DNA of 64,000 nt from Caprella mutica. Lineage: Eukaryota > Arthropoda > Malacostraca > Amphipoda > Caprellidae. Position numbers and translations under genes: made by a program. Shown piece by piece: positions 1 to 11,559 of this stretch; the stretch's first letter is position 1, and the number at the start of each line of letters is the position of its first letter. Below the pieces are notes generated by a model. The model was not told the DNA's origin, did no database searches, and saw nothing but the letters and a program-made list of their open reading frames with translations. The stretch lies in the NCBI GenBank assembly GCA_947561585.1, contig CANNZV010002324.1, positions 39,765 through 103,764 of the forward strand. Direction: 5' to 3'.

Positions 1-75
1 CTAACAAAACTTAACCTATAAAGACACAATAGAAATAAAAAATTATTATTTAACATGCAATGTCAATGTCGACTG

Positions 76-381
76 TTAAGATGATAATGTCTCATACTGA
101 TAGTTCTTGATATTTTTTAATATTACATGGAAAAGATCTTCATTCTTGTATCTCTGCCGCCACATAAATTCACACAGATATCCATCGATCATTTGTCTAT
201 GAGTTCCATTATGGCGACGATTCCTTCTCTTTGCTTTGCTCCACATGCTTTCCACTCGCTGGATATGCGCTCCGTATAAAATTCTCGTATCTAAACTACT
301 GAATTTTTTGTTTATATAATAATTACTATCATTTTGCAAATTTTCATTATTGAAATATGGTGGCTCGTGAATTTCAAACAA
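76..381 (-). mobile_element. Merlin/IS1595-like transposase C-terminal fragment
   Basis: A 101-codon open frame on the minus strand resembles the C-terminal part of ISXO2/IS1595-type DDE transposases, the family behind eukaryotic Merlin elements. The visible match is a run with Ala-His-Ile-Gln-Arg-Val-Glu-Ser-Met-Trp followed by Lys-Ala-Lys-Arg-Arg, then Asp-Gly-Tyr-Leu-Cys-Glu-Phe-Met-Trp-Arg. This corresponds to the family pattern H-T-x-x-I-E-x-x-W ... K-R-R ... L-x-E-F-x-W-R. The upstream catalytic part is not recognisable beyond position 381, so this is a truncated copy. The ORF ends in a stop near position 76. The family assignment is by recall of the motif pattern and is fairly confident; activity is very unlikely. 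Confidence 0.6.
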
Positions 382-439
382 GATCCATGGATTGTGTTTA
401 TTTTTTCCTTTTTACCATGTTTATTTTTTTCACCGTTAC

Positions 440-645
440 TGGAAAATGTCTCAGCAAATGTGTCTTCATGAACAAAGTCACCAACCAACAGTTGGTGATA
501 ATGCTCAAGGATGCAGAAAAGCTACCTACTCCGTGAATGCTGTCACTTACCAAGGAATGTGACGAAATAGAACACAAGAACCGGTGACTGCACTCACGGA
601 TGAAAGAGGAAAATGAAGAGATGATAGTAAATCAAGCCTACTAAA
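440..645 (-). repeat. Single-arm copy of the dispersed foldback repeat
   Basis: This segment shares most of its sequence with the repeats at 16490-16820, 17800-18140 and 56075-56260. Shared landmarks are AACAAAGTCACC, GCAGAAAAGCTAC, TCACTTACCAAGGAATGTGACGAA and AGGAAAATGAAGAG. Relative to the copy at 56075 it is reverse-complemented. Only one arm of the inverted pair seen at 16490-16800 is present. Confidence 0.6.
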
Positions 646-2063
646 TGTAAAAATTAAGACCTCGTTGTTAAAGACCTTAACCCTAGATGTATCTTCTAAA
701 ACTACAAGTAGCGTTAAAAAAATGGTAAAAGTGGAACAATTAAAGACATTCCATAATCAAAATTACAACTTTGAGACTGAAAACAGCACCCCCTTCTCTT
801 CTATTCACCACAAACAGTTTCAGGATAGAGTCCATGGCTGCTACTGGGGCTAATTCGCATATACTGTAGATGCATTCGAGTAATAATTCTCGAAGTCATT
901 TATTAGTTAGTTTGGTGTATTTATTTCTCAAATTCTATAAATATTGTTATTTACAAAGATAAACTGATATTTTATAAACGTTAATTAAGACGTCATTTAC
1001 CGTAGAATAGTGTATCTCAACTCAAGTGTTTCACATGTGTATTTGTCACGTATCCTGATCTCTAGGGTTAGCTTTGTTTTTTTTTTCCTCTCAAATTATC
1101 TCTAGAGTAGATATTATTTAGCAGATTCCTCACTGCTTGCAAAGGTCAATAGCTTCGTGAGTCTCCGTCACAGTCGCCTTTCCAATTTCTCCATCCAAAC
1201 TTTAAATAGCTATGTTCAATAAAGCAGTCTGCCACTGTAAATATACATACATAAATTGTCATGCAAAATGTCTATTTGAAGATTTCGATGTATGTAAATT
1301 ACGTATCTGTCTACTGGATGATAGTTGGAGATAACTATTTTTGAAATATATATCATAAGGGAAATCTTTTCAATGAATGACTATAGTGAAGGTGAATATG
1401 TAGGTACAATGCACCTATTGACAGTGTGTAGGTAACAGGTTTGCTGACAGTGTGGGCAGAGTGAAGCGTGTTGTTGTAGTGTGTTAGTGTGTCATTGAGT
1501 GTGTGGGTGAAAGCAGTGTCATAGATGTGTAGCTCACTGTTAGCTTATCATTATCTTAAAGAATATCAATGTATGAATAAATAGAGAAAAGTGAAAGAAT
1601 TATGGAACAGCCTGAAGTCTTTATTTTACAGTAACTCATCAAATAAAATAACTTATTATCTTATATATAGGAGCACACATGAAAACGAATATAATAACTA
1701 TAAAAATATCATGACAGTCAAAAAAAATACTCATTTACATTGCCTCAAGATTAAAACATTACAACTGATTTTTATCAATATTGATTTTAATAAAGGAGGG
1801 GGGGGGGAGTTCTACCCCTTTTTTAAATTGTTCAAATTTGTATATCTTGTGTTTGCAGAAATGAAAACGGAATGAAAGTATAATTTATTTATAAATTCAA
1901 AGAAATATTATTAGTTATATAATAAATTTAATCTATTCCTTAATTATTAAAGGGATCGATAACCTTCAGGAAATTCAAAAAGTAAGAAACATTTAAAACA
2001 CACTTTAAGGTGTAAACATTACAGACATAGCATGTCTGTAGCGCGTGCAGTGGATGGTGATAG
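646..2063. other. AT-rich non-coding stretch
   Basis: No supported gene. The short open frames at 665-853 and 1591-1875 show no recognisable domain and have AT-driven composition. A T-run lies at 1077-1086 and a G-run at 1798-1807. Confidence 0.6.
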
Positions 2064-2072
2064 GTGGAGGGG

Positions 2073-2968
2073 GTGGGGTCTAGGCTGATTTTCCGAAAAC
2101 GAATTGGCTGAAACCAAATTTGCCGAAAACTAATTCGCCGAAACGGATTCTCCGAATACGTTTTTGTCGAATCCTAAATTGGCCGAAACGGATTTGCAGA
2201 AGGACAAATTTTCCGAAATACAAATTTGTCGAAAAGCAAATTTCATGTATTTATAAATAACATTCTATTGGACTTTGTAGTTCTCATCATTATATCTTAT
2301 GCATAAAAAAAAACAATTTCTTATATGAGTTTGACATTACTATTGGCTATTGCTATATAAATTTGAAATCCGCTAATTCGGTATAATTTTGCTAAATTCT
2401 TATATGTAACTGTATATATTAAATATCACTATGTATATGGCATTACTAATAAAGGGTTAATAGAAAAATAAATGTTTTTACCTGAAAGAAATTTATTCAT
2501 GCAAGAGACACTATCGTTGAAGCTAGAGGTATATTGGGAAGATATAAACATAAATAATAGTTTATTCATTGGTAACAACTTTGTATTTTAAAAGAAATAA
2601 ATGCAATAAATATTGATAATGTCAGCCACAGAACACCTTCTGTATGGTATACTAAGCAGTAAATAAATACTAAATAAGCAGTAAACATGGAATATTCACT
2701 AAAATGAATAAACACGTTAATAACACACAATCTAAAAAGAAGCCGAATTAACGCTCAAATGATAGAAATGTAACATGCTCCCATAGCTGACTGACTGAAT
2801 ATAGCTTGACCATCTGAGGGTTATGATTTCGTTTCTTTTCTGAAACTTTTGTGTAATTTTGCATTCTGTTTTAAATAAGTCTTTCGGTAAATTTGTCTTT
2901 CGGCGAATCCGTTTTCGACCAATTTGGATTTCGGCGAATTCGTTTTCGACCAATCCGCCGGATAACAT
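2073..2968. mobile_element. Foldback-type element with tandem-subrepeat inverted ends and 9-bp TSD
   Basis: The left end (about 2086-2250) is a run of degenerate units built on CCGAAAACGAATT/GGCCGAAACGGATT. The right end (about 2880-2960) carries the reverse complement, TTTCGGCGAATTCGTTTTCG. The roughly 600-bp middle is AT-rich and has no coding potential. The 9-bp sequence GTGGAGGGG occurs immediately outside both ends (2064-2072 and 2969-2977), as expected for a target-site duplication. Inverted ends built of tandem subrepeats plus a 9-bp duplication recall Drosophila FB elements and MULE-derived non-autonomous elements. That class is inference, because no transposase is present. Confidence 0.65.
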
Positions 2969-2977
2969 GTGGAGGGG

Positions 2978-4086
2978 CAGCTAGGATTGATTAATACCAC
3001 CCCTGCAATCTAGGTTTCAATAAGAAATCAGTGCCTCACTGACTTTTGTACGAGGAGAATATGTTGCTGGTCTACAAGTGACACCTTTTTTCTAGAGCGA
3101 GGTACCCTAATGGTAGAGATGTTTCAGTCTCTCCAGATAACTTATTTTTTTGGGTTGATTGACGCTTTAAACCTCTGTCAGTTTTATTGCTGAGAGACGT
3201 GACAGGGCTCGTTTGGCAGAGAAAGAGGTGGTCTGTAAAATAGCAATGAGATTTTTTTAGTTATCTGTATATCATTATATGCTAAAATAAGGGTTTAGAA
3301 AAAAAAGTTCTTCAAATACAACTTATAAAATAAACTTTCAATTTCAGATACCTCAATGTTATATTGTGAAGCAACTCTTCCTCTTTCAAATGAAACCGGT
3401 ATCATTTCTAAATGATAATATGAAGCTGATATTAAGCGTTGAAGTTACCCTTAGAATACTTGTTCCTTATTAAAAGAAAAATCGTTTTCTGTTGGCTGTA
3501 GCCAAATTTTAGCAAGAACAAAAACATTTTCCATTTTCCTTTTCTTTTCTTCAAATTTTCAAAACTCTCAGATTGTTAATAAAAAGAAATACTGAAGGGT
3601 GTCGAAACAAAATAACATTATACTGATTACTGCATATTTTGCAGAATAATTTCTTTGAATAAATGATTTGTAATCGTTTTTAATGTTTTGTATCAAATAA
3701 TAATCCAAGTTTTTAAACAAGAGATTAGATTGGGGACTTGTGTTTACGCTGCAACATCAATCACAGGTGAGAAAATTACTATTCAGAAACTGAAAATAAC
3801 TAACAAAACCTTTGAAACATGTAATATTAATGTAAAATCAATTAGAAATATATTTAGTATTTTATCTAAAGCCTTACAATTTTAATAGCAATTTTTGATA
3901 ATTTAGCTTGTGAAATTTACGATAAAGTGGAAGTTGTTGAACAAGAATTACCTTTTAAATCAGCCCCATCTTGCGATGTCTTGTTTTCTGTTATCCGAAT
4001 ATTAGACTTTCATTTAATTAATTTTAGATGCATTATAAATTGTTTTCATTAAAGAACATGGTTAATAGTTGATATTATAATTTGCA
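2978..4086. other. Non-coding stretch upstream of the LRR gene
   Basis: AT-rich sequence with no supported gene. The 65-codon frame at 3688-3885 has no recognisable features. TTTGCAG at 4081-4087 is a plausible 3' splice site for a 5'UTR intron of the next gene, so its promoter may lie within or upstream of this stretch. Confidence 0.5.
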
Positions 4087-4090
4087 GATT

Positions 4091-6867
4091 ATGGCAGCTG
4101 CAACCCCTCTCTCGCTGCAAGATTTCTGTTCTCGCGCTCTAGTTGAGGCACTGATCAGCGCCACTGTCCAGAAAGTCTCTCAGATCTCTACAGCAGAGGG
4201 TCGATGTTACCTAGTGGAGAGGGAGAGCCACTGTGACTCTAGTGGAGCCACTTGCAGATGCATTGACTGTTTAACAACTGCTTTGAAGGTAATAGAAATA
4301 AACGCTGAACAGCTCTTATCAATAAAAACGAAGCCACTATATTGAAAGTCTAGCCAACTCAAATAATACTTTCTCCAAATAGGTTCTAGTTCAAATCATA
4401 ATAGTGGTATATAATACATTCCATACTAATTGTTTTATAAAACTTAAAATAAAAAGTGATTCACTGACACAATAGTTTCTAAAGTGTAGGTTCATTGTGC
4501 AGATTCAAATTGAACACCACATTATTTTAATTCAAAATTAAAAATTATGGATAAGTTAGAATATATAGTATAGCCCTGAATATATAGTCTATACCTTATA
4601 CTAATGAGCACGCGGAAACACAATGGTCCTGCTCCATTAGCTTTTAGTGGGTTGACAAACCCTCTAGGGCAGTGGCTCCCAGTCTTTCATTTTTAAATGA
4701 ACTTAAACTGAAAATACTGAAGATCCATGAACCACCTTTAATATTTTATATTTATTTATTTATAACGTCTTTATATTTGTATATTATGTACCCTTTGCAT
4801 AATTCTTTTTATTTTTAAAATGAATAAACTACATTGAAACGCCACGTTGGTAATCAAAGTAAACTATTTTACTATTGAACACAATCGAAAAGGACACGAA
4901 CCAAGAGGAGTTCTTTGTGAACCATACCACTTGGTTTATATGTTCACAGCGAAACAGGAAACCATGCACTAGGGGGAAATTTGAAAACATTATGAGAAGA
5001 GTGATGATGCTTATAGATGCACCATCTACCCCAATAATGAATTAATTCCATTGATTGTGTTAATATCTTATTTATTAGTGTGTTGTTTAAATAAGAATAA
5101 GAGATTTGAAGAGAAATATCGATTATGGGCATCTAAACAAGTAACTGACAATTTTAAGTTATTTAGAATATTTAGAGTTAATATATTCTTCATTATAATA
5201 GGTACTAAACAGACTAAAACTCATACAAATAACTTTGTTCATTTTTTCAGAAACTCTTCAAGGATCAAATGAGGTGGATGAACAGAGAAGTGCCTTTCGG
5301 AACAAGAGAAAAGCTAATCACATCGTTGGATCATCAGACAGAATTCATGACCAAGAACATCGGAGTTGAAGCATTTTATGAAACTCTAACAAAGCTGATG
5401 ATGAAATTAGTTCACCTCAATGAAGTGTTCATTGATCGTGATTATGGTGACAAAGGAAAAAGATGCCTTCTACCTCATTATGGAGAGTCTATTTGTTCGG
5501 AAATTATAAATTTATTACAACCACTTCCTTGCTCAATTATATCCATATATGGAGCGCTCTATCCCGACATACAGGAAAGTATTCTTCGTTCAAGTAATGT
5601 TTTAAGTACATTAATTTTGTCGCATATAAACATCACAGACGATGTACTGATAACAATAGGCAAATACTGCAAAAACCTAAGATCTCTCAGACTGTTGCAT
5701 GTTCTGCTCTGGAATGTATTGTCAATTGAGAGCTTCTGCTCTGCTTTCTTCGAAGGGGAAACGAAAGAGGAGATTGAACGGTCGATAAGAACCAAGAATG
5801 ATAGTAACGTGAAGCTATCGCTTCCGAAATTGAAGGAACTGGAACTTAGTTTCGGTCCAAATAATGATGCCATCAATTTCCACCTATTTATTCTTTCTTT
5901 CTATAGAGATACAGATTTAGTGTTTAGCGATTGGAGAAATGGCTACTTTGAGATGGGTGGTTATGATCAATTTTTCCAATCAGCAATCAAGAAAAGCATT
6001 CGCATAGCTGGCACTTTATCGATAACTACTCTCATTCTAACAGCAACAGATATTCTGACTACAAATGAAAGTTACATAGACTTCTTAACATTTGCCTGCC
6101 CACTTCTATCTAAAATTATTCTTTCAATAACACGTTTTTCCATGAATGATTCGAGAGCAATATCCAATAAATTCAAAATGTTATTGAATAACAAGAAAGC
6201 TATAAAATCCTTATATATAGATGTAGCAGATAATATTGACGAAGCTATGCTAGTGTTGAGACCTTCCTTGCTTATAAGATCTAACTCTCTGACTGAGCTT
6301 ACATTGGAAGTAAAAGAGCAAAGAGCTTCTGGAATGCTGATGATAAGATTGAAGGAAATCATGAGAATTTGCGCGGCACTGAAATCTTTGCGAATCAAAG
6401 TCTGCTCTAGATCGGACTTAGCATTGCCTGATATGTCAGAGAGGTTCAAATTTGAATTTCCTGTTTCAGAAAATTTGTCAGAAATCTGGATACATGAGCT
6501 TTTCCCAGCCGTTGAGGAAATTAGCTACAGTAATATGGACTTTTACAACAGATTGAAACTTTTCCATTCATTGAACAAAGCTGCTCATAATCTGCAGACT
6601 TTCAGCTTCACTGTTCAACCAGATATGACTGATTTATTGGTGAATATGTCGGGGGACTGCAAACGTTTGCACATTGCCTTTCAGGAAGGTTGCGTGCGAG
6701 GACACACCAATGGACACGTCAGGAAACTTGTGACAAATTTCAAAAATCTTGAAGAGTTGTTCCTTGAAGATATTTGTGAAAAATGTTTTGAAGAATTACA
6801 TGCGGTGTTCAATAAAACCGAATTGAAATTATTTTTCGGTACATTAGATGGGTGGCCAAGATCATAA
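4091..6867 (+). CDS. Leucine-rich-repeat protein, two coding exons (4091-4288, 5251-6867)
   Basis: I do not recognise a specific orthologue. Exon 1 runs from ATG 4091 to a GTAATA donor after 4288 (66 codons, phase 0). Exon 2 begins after TTTTTTCAG at 5251, stays in frame (Lys-Leu-Phe-Lys-Asp-Gln-Met) and ends at TAA 6865-6867, giving about 603 residues. The N-terminus (PLSLQDFCSRALVEALI) and Cys-rich CRCIDCL stretch resemble the helical lead-in of F-box-like insect LRR proteins, but I see no convincing F-box. Several degenerate LRRs follow, clearest at LSTLILSHINITDDVLITIG followed by YCKNLRSLRLL, which is the Cys-containing AMN1 type. Others include LPKLKELELSF, SLTELTLEV, LKSLRIKVC and NLEELFLEDI. 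Such LRRs usually bind proteins, for example as ubiquitin-ligase adaptors; that role is inference. A polyadenylation signal AATAAA lies at 6906. The gene stands alone. Confidence 0.7.
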
Positions 6868-6905
6868 GAACCTTTTATAAAAGAATCACCCTATATATAC
6901 TTCTC

Positions 6906-6911
6906 AATAAA
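6906..6911 (+). terminator. Polyadenylation signal of the LRR gene
   Basis: AATAAA occurs 39 bases after the TAA stop at 6865-6867, which is a typical position for a short 3'UTR. Confidence 0.55.
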
Positions 6912-7605
6912 CCTCCTTATTTATTTCTAAGTTGTCATTTCCCTTTTTTGATTGTCAATAATTCTAAATAATTGCAGACTTTTTTATCAAATGGTTAAAT
7001 AGAGCGTAAAAAGTAATGCATTAAATAAAGTAGAGCGTAAATAGCTTTGGAATGCTGTATAACATGTGAAAATTTGGATAGGGGAAATTTTGGGGTGCCG
7101 TATCTACAGGAGGTGGTGGAATAAAATCAATTTAATAATTATTGTATCAATAAATCAATATTTAGTTATTAAGAAACAAGATATTACTTCAATATGGCGG
7201 TATAGTAAAGAAAGAAATAGTTAACGAGTCAATATTTCAATGTGGTAATGCTTAATCTACAGGAGGAAACTTGGGGTGCCTTATCTACAGGAGATCCGAA
7301 AATTGACCGGATTAGTTTCATAATCTATGAACAGTGAAGACATAAATGAACACATACAACAACGTACAATTGGCAACTGAAATGTCAATATAATTCAAAA
7401 TGTATTGTTAAAACAACATTAGTCTAAAATATTCTTTACCTGTACCTTATTATTTTCTGTAAATATGACATCATCCTATTATAGGTACCTACCACATGGT
7501 ATAATATGTAGTTAATCTAAATTTTCATCGAGCCGTCCTGTATTGATTCCAATATAGCTAACTTAATTTCCTTTTTATATTGTACGTAGCTATTACATTT
7601 ACAAG
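6912..7605. other. Non-coding stretch with a short duplicated motif
   Basis: No gene is seen. A phrase of the form TTGGGGTGCC(G/T)TATCTACAGGAG occurs at about 7090-7112 and again at about 7271-7292, so a small dispersed or local repeat is present. Confidence 0.45.
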
Positions 7606-8238
7606 TAAAGCTCGTACAACGGACAGTAGATGAACCGGAAAAAATGTCCGCTATGACAATCAATGGACGGAATACGCGACTGAGGTTTTACTTCTGTTTG
7701 GGATTTAAGCTTTGCAAGTTTGTTTAACAGCATTTCAAAGAAACACTAATGAAGGTAAACAATCTGAGATTAGCTAATACTAAATGAAAATTTTAATGAA
7801 TATCTTACAATATTTATAAAACATATTAATATGAATGTACGAAATAATCAGTTGGTAAAATAAAAAATGCATTAACAACTGAATAGATATGAATTACGTG
7901 AAAATATAGTATAGTTACAATTCTTTTTAATTTCTATAGAGCTTTTTCAATTAATCAAAGAAACTTCATAGGGAATGAGTAACAATTTAAATCAAATTAA
8001 TGAAAATTTGAAACAATACAGTGAGTGTTGCATGATTGTAAAGTGTAATACTTCTGAATATTATCAATGTAGGTATATAACTAGACACTTATTGGTAGAC
8101 GAATAAAATATTGGTTAAACGGCTTAAACCATATAATTTAAAGAGGTCGTTGTAGTGAGCTGCACGTCCGGTAGAACGGAAAATTTTTGTCCTTTGTAGA
8201 AGGTATCCTCTTAAAGATCATCAGCTGAACGAGCTTTA
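7606..8238. mobile_element. Putative short-TIR element (TAAAGCTCGT ends)
   Basis: The left end reads TAAAGCTCGTACA and the right end is its approximate inverse, TGAACGAGCTTTA. Both halves also carry a similar (GTAGA...CGGAAAA...TGTCC) phrase. No coding capacity is visible between them and no clear target duplication was found, so the boundaries and nature are tentative. Confidence 0.3.
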
Positions 8239-8835
8239 TCTGTATATATACTGTACAATTTGCTTTATCATATGTAGACTTTAGTTCATTAAGATCACTA
8301 GAGTACTAAAAATTTAAATGACTATATTCTTATCTTGAGTTTTCTAACAACTGTTATATCGTTGGTAGTTTAGTTACACACTTGCACTAAAAACTGTGTT
8401 AATTTAAAAGTCACAGTTCTTGTTTCAGTCAGGTTTGTTCATAAATCCGCACTTTAGGAAAAAAATTAAGTCAGCTGACTAAAAACTTCTACAAGCCCAA
8501 ACTCTCAACTTCAGAGCTTGCAAACGGACCGTGGCGAGGTCAGACTCCATTTGCTGTCTTTAATTTGCAGTGAGTAGGTAAGATTAGTGGAAGAGTATTT
8601 AATGTAGGTTATGCAGCAAATTTAGTGACTTTTTAGCTATTAGTATTTCAGTGGGTTTTAAAAATCAATGGGTTAAACCGCTGCCCGTCGCGTAATTTGC
8701 TTTATCATATGTAGACTTTAGTTGTTGTTGTTGTTGTTGTTGTTTGACCTCCCCAACATCCTCGCCGGGACGGAGGGGCGGCCAGGGGCGCCCCGGGTTT
8801 CAGCCACCCGAGGCACTGTGTGGGAGTGTGTGGGC

Positions 8836-9456
8836 CTAAGGGAAACCCGCATCACTCAGGAAGTTAATAACTGCCTGAGGATGGGTCCAAAGGTGCTCCA
8901 GTGAGTGAATGTTGTGTGTAGTCCTGTGTTGGTGTAGTGACGGACATTGTGTGAGAATGTGAGAGATCGTGCCCTGGTCGGCTTGGCAGAAGTCGCACCG
9001 ATCAGAGTCCGACCTCCCAATCCTGTGCATGTAGTAAGGAAGAGAAGGATGGTGGCCACATCTCAGACGTGATAGGGTGACCCTATCACGACGAGACATG
9101 GCCGACTCACTAGGGTCGATGGCTGGAGGCCTAGACCCAAGGAGTTTGTTAGGAAGTGAGGAAGCTAGAGCTCTTTGTGTGAAAGTGGTGTGTATGTGTT
9201 TGTGAAGAGAAGTGTTGTCAGGTGTGGGGGGGGAGAGTGGTGTAGAGGTGTCTGTAGTGTGTGGAGGGGGTGATGTGTAGTGTGCGTGGTGTCCTCCTCT
9301 CAGTTTGCATGTAGTGTAGGGGATGTGAGGGCCGAGGGGTGACAGGGGTCTAGTGTAGAAGTGTAAAAATGTGTGCCCCTCATGTCCATGTGTGAGGTGA
9401 GAGGTAGGACTCGTGTTTCTGTGTGTAGGTGGTGTGTGGGTGTTGTTTGTGTACAA
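8836..9456 (-). pseudogene. C-terminal region of the retrotransposon ORF in a shifted frame
   Basis: This frame overlaps the RT frame at 9300-9456 and carries the continuation after a frameshift, probably between about 9300 and 9350. It ends with RDRVTLSRLRCGHHPSL and a zinc-knuckle-like C-x2-C-x7-H-x4-C pattern (CDFC ... SHILTQC). That pattern is found at the end of many jockey/R1/I-group polyproteins. The stop is near 8836, about 110 bases before the (AAC)n tail, so the 3'UTR is short. Confidence 0.75.
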
Positions 9457-10309
9457 CCGGTGGCAATGCGGAGTGCGGTGTTTTGTGTTTTTTGGAGTGT
9501 CTGTAGGTGGGTGTTGGATATGTCAGGTGACCAGGCTGTGTGGGCGTAGGTGAGGATGGGTCTGATGAATTGTTTGTAGAGTGTTGTTATGTCTTCCTTG
9601 GAGTGTCCGTAAGTTGTGTGAGTGAGTGCGCGGAGGACGTTCAGTCTTTGTTTGGCTCTGTTGTTAATGTCGGTTATGTGGTGTTTGAACGTCCAGCCGC
9701 GGTCGAGTGTAACTCCAAGGATTTTCGGCGTGTTGTTAATGGGAAGGGGACTGTTGTTGAGTGTAATGTTTGGATGGGTTCTGTATTCAAGGGTGTAGGG
9801 TGTAACTAAGGTGACAGAAGATTTGTTTGCGGAGACCTTTAATCTGTTTGTTTCTAGCCAGTCTTCTAGTGAGTGGATGTATGTTTGTAAATTTTTGGCG
9901 GCGGTCTCGTGTTTGGGATGTTGTGAGATGATGGTGACATCATCTGCGTATGAAAGAGTGTAAACCGAGGTGTGTGTTGGCGTAGGGAGGTCGTGAAGGT
10001 ATAGGTTGAAGAGTGTAGGTGAGAGTACGGAGCCCTGCGGTACCCCGTCAGTGTAGTGAAGTGTTCTGGAGGACTTGCCGTTGTAAAGTGTTTTGCCAGA
10101 GCGGCCTGAGAGATAATTGGCAAGCCATTTTTTATATGAGTCGTGGATGTGTGTGTTGAGTATTTTGTTAATTAGTAGGTGTCTGGGTACCGTGTCGAAG
10201 GCTTTACTAATGTCTATGGCAGCTATAATTGTCCTATCCGCAGGTTTGTTGGAGTTCAAGCCTTCGAGTGTTGTCTGTGAGAGGTGGGTAAGAAGAGTAG
10301 CTGTGGAGT
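9300..10309 (-). pseudogene. Reverse transcriptase domain of the non-LTR element (broken)
   Basis: The open frame enters from the truncated 5' end near 10308 and stops near 9300. Visible landmarks are DISKAFDTVPRHLL (first catalytic Asp region), GVPQGSVLSPTLFNLYL, SYADDVTIIS (catalytic YADD box), NPKILGVTL-like PKILGVTLD, and a C-terminal part with QKTQNTALRIATG and HTETRVLPLTSHM. These are typical of the jockey/I superclade. The ILGVTLD and HTETRVLPL phrases remind me of Ingi/Vingi-type elements, which is recall, not a search. The frame ends prematurely and the protein continues in another frame (8836-9456). It is therefore inactive, lacking both the endonuclease region and an intact C-terminus. 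Confidence 0.85.
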
Positions 10310-10728
10310 TAGACTTTAGTTCATTAAGATCACTAGAGTACTAAAAATTTAAATGACTATATTCTTATCTTGAGTTTTCTAACAACTGTTATATCGTTGG
10401 TAGTTTAGTTACACACTTGCACTAAAAACTGTGTTAATTTAAAAGTCACAGTTCTTGTTTCAGTCAGGTTTGTTCATAAATCCGCACTTTAGGAAAAAAA
10501 TTAAGTCAGCTGACTAAAAACTTCTACAAGCCCAAACTCTCAACTTCAGAGCTTGCAAACGGACCGTGGCGAGGTCAGACTCCATTTGCTGTCTTTAATT
10601 TGCAGTGAGTAGGTAAGATTAGTGGAAGAGTATTTAATGTAGGTTATGCAGCAAATTTAGTGACTTTTTAGCTATTAGTATTTCAGTGGGTTTTAAAAAT
10701 CAATGGGTTAAACCGCTGCCCGTCGCGT

Positions 10729-11039
10729 TAAAGGGACAGGGTTTTTCCATTTTAGTGCACCAATTACAGACTGGCCAGGTAATAAAGTATGTCCTAACTT
10801 GCCAATGTATTTTCAAGTTTCTGATTGTAAGTTTGATAAATTGATCCTTCAAATTACAATTGGATGGCAGAATTGGACCATTGGTCAAATTCTTTACTCA
10901 TTGCCTCATTCAATTGGAGTCTTGGAGGTAAATATCTCATTTTGACAGACATTTTCTTATTTCTCCTATGTTAAGTATGCTTCAATATTATTTTAATATT
11001 TTGGAGTGAATTTATGGGAATTTCATCATTTAGGAGAGA
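10729..11039. repeat. Diverged MITE-related sequence
   Basis: This stretch contains phrases shared with the MITE families that follow: CAGACTGGCCAGGTAATAAAG near 10768, CTCCTATGTTAAG, and TTTTGGAGTGAATTTATG. It therefore appears to be an older, diverged copy. No gene is supported. Confidence 0.45.
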
Positions 11040-11508
11040 AATTCAGCTATACAATTGGTCCAGTCTGCAAAGTGTGTCAAATCTGTCACCAAGATTTCAT
11101 ATTTCAGGATAATAAGTCTCCAAGATTTTTCAAATTTGTCTCCAAAATGGCCAAATTTCTTCAATATGTCTCCAATAATCCAGGTAATAAAGCATGTCCA
11201 AACTCGCCATTTTAATGGCGAGTTTGTGACAGTTTTTTTGAGCCCTTCAATTACAAATGGCGAGAAATAACAAATTTTCTCCTATGCTACAATGTTATTT
11301 TGGAGAGAATTTATGATAATTTGATCATTTTGGAGAGAAATTTGATTATTTTTGGAGAGAACTGGAGAAACAAATGGAGAGTTTGAGAGACATACTATTT
11401 TACTTGGCCAATAATAACATGTAAACATAGGAATTAATTAGAAAATAGTCACCAAGATCTTGTTTTGATGAATTTTCTCTCCAAATTTCCAATATAGTCC
11501 AGACTGGA
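11040..11508 (+). mobile_element. CCAGTCTG-type MITE interrupted by a CCAAGTAA MITE
   Basis: The outer element starts near CCAGTCTGCAAAGTGTGTC (about 11061) and resumes after the nested insert with AACATGTAAACATAGGAATTAATTAG (11416 on), ending near CCAGACTGG (about 11500). The same order of phrases occurs at about 26248-26650, where the family is again interrupted by a nested MITE. Boundaries are approximate. Confidence 0.6.
11180..11407 (+). mobile_element. hAT-like MITE, CCAAGTAA family, copy A
   Basis: A 228-bp element begins CCAGGTAATAAAGC and ends CTATTTTACTTGG, so its ends are inverted versions of CCAAGTAA. A perfect 8-bp direct repeat, CCAATAAT, flanks it at 11172-11179 and 11408-11415. 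It is inserted inside another MITE. It has no coding capacity. Eight-base duplications are characteristic of hAT transposons. Confidence 0.85.
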
Positions 11509-11559
11509 AAACATAAATTCTAACAGAGTTACTCCTAACTTCATGCATTCCCATTAGTG

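Larger units (their letters stand above)
8724..10309 (-). mobile_element. 5'-truncated non-LTR retrotransposon with 12-bp TSD and (AAC)n tail
   Basis: The element lies on the minus strand. TAGACTTTAGTT flanks it at 8712-8723 and 10310-10321, a 12-bp target duplication. Its 3' end is (AAC)n, read as a GTT run from 8724 on the + strand. Its 5' end is cut inside the reverse-transcriptase domain, the usual result of aborted target-primed reverse transcription. Composition contrasts with its surroundings, being GT-rich on + and rich in ACA/CAC codons on minus, which supports a separate origin. Confidence 0.9.
8257..10728. repeat. 437-bp tandem duplication, second copy split by a retrotransposon
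   Basis: Copy 1 is 8257-8693. Copy 2 starts at 8694, is interrupted after 8723 by the element at 8724-10309 and resumes at 10322-10728. Removing the insert and one 12-bp duplication gives a second unit of exactly 437 bp. By eye the two copies are virtually identical, down to the same seven-A run, so the duplication is very recent, kept identical by conversion, or an assembly artefact. Confidence 0.85.

Noticed and set aside
9540..10344. Plus-strand ORFs over the retrotransposon
   Set aside because: They are shadows of the minus-strand reverse transcriptase, which has clear motifs.
8257..10728. The 437-bp direct repeats as LTRs of a retrovirus-like element
   Set aside because: The enclosed reverse transcriptase is of non-LTR type, a 12-bp duplication and (AAC)n tail mark its own boundaries, and the repeats lie outside those boundaries in tandem arrangement.
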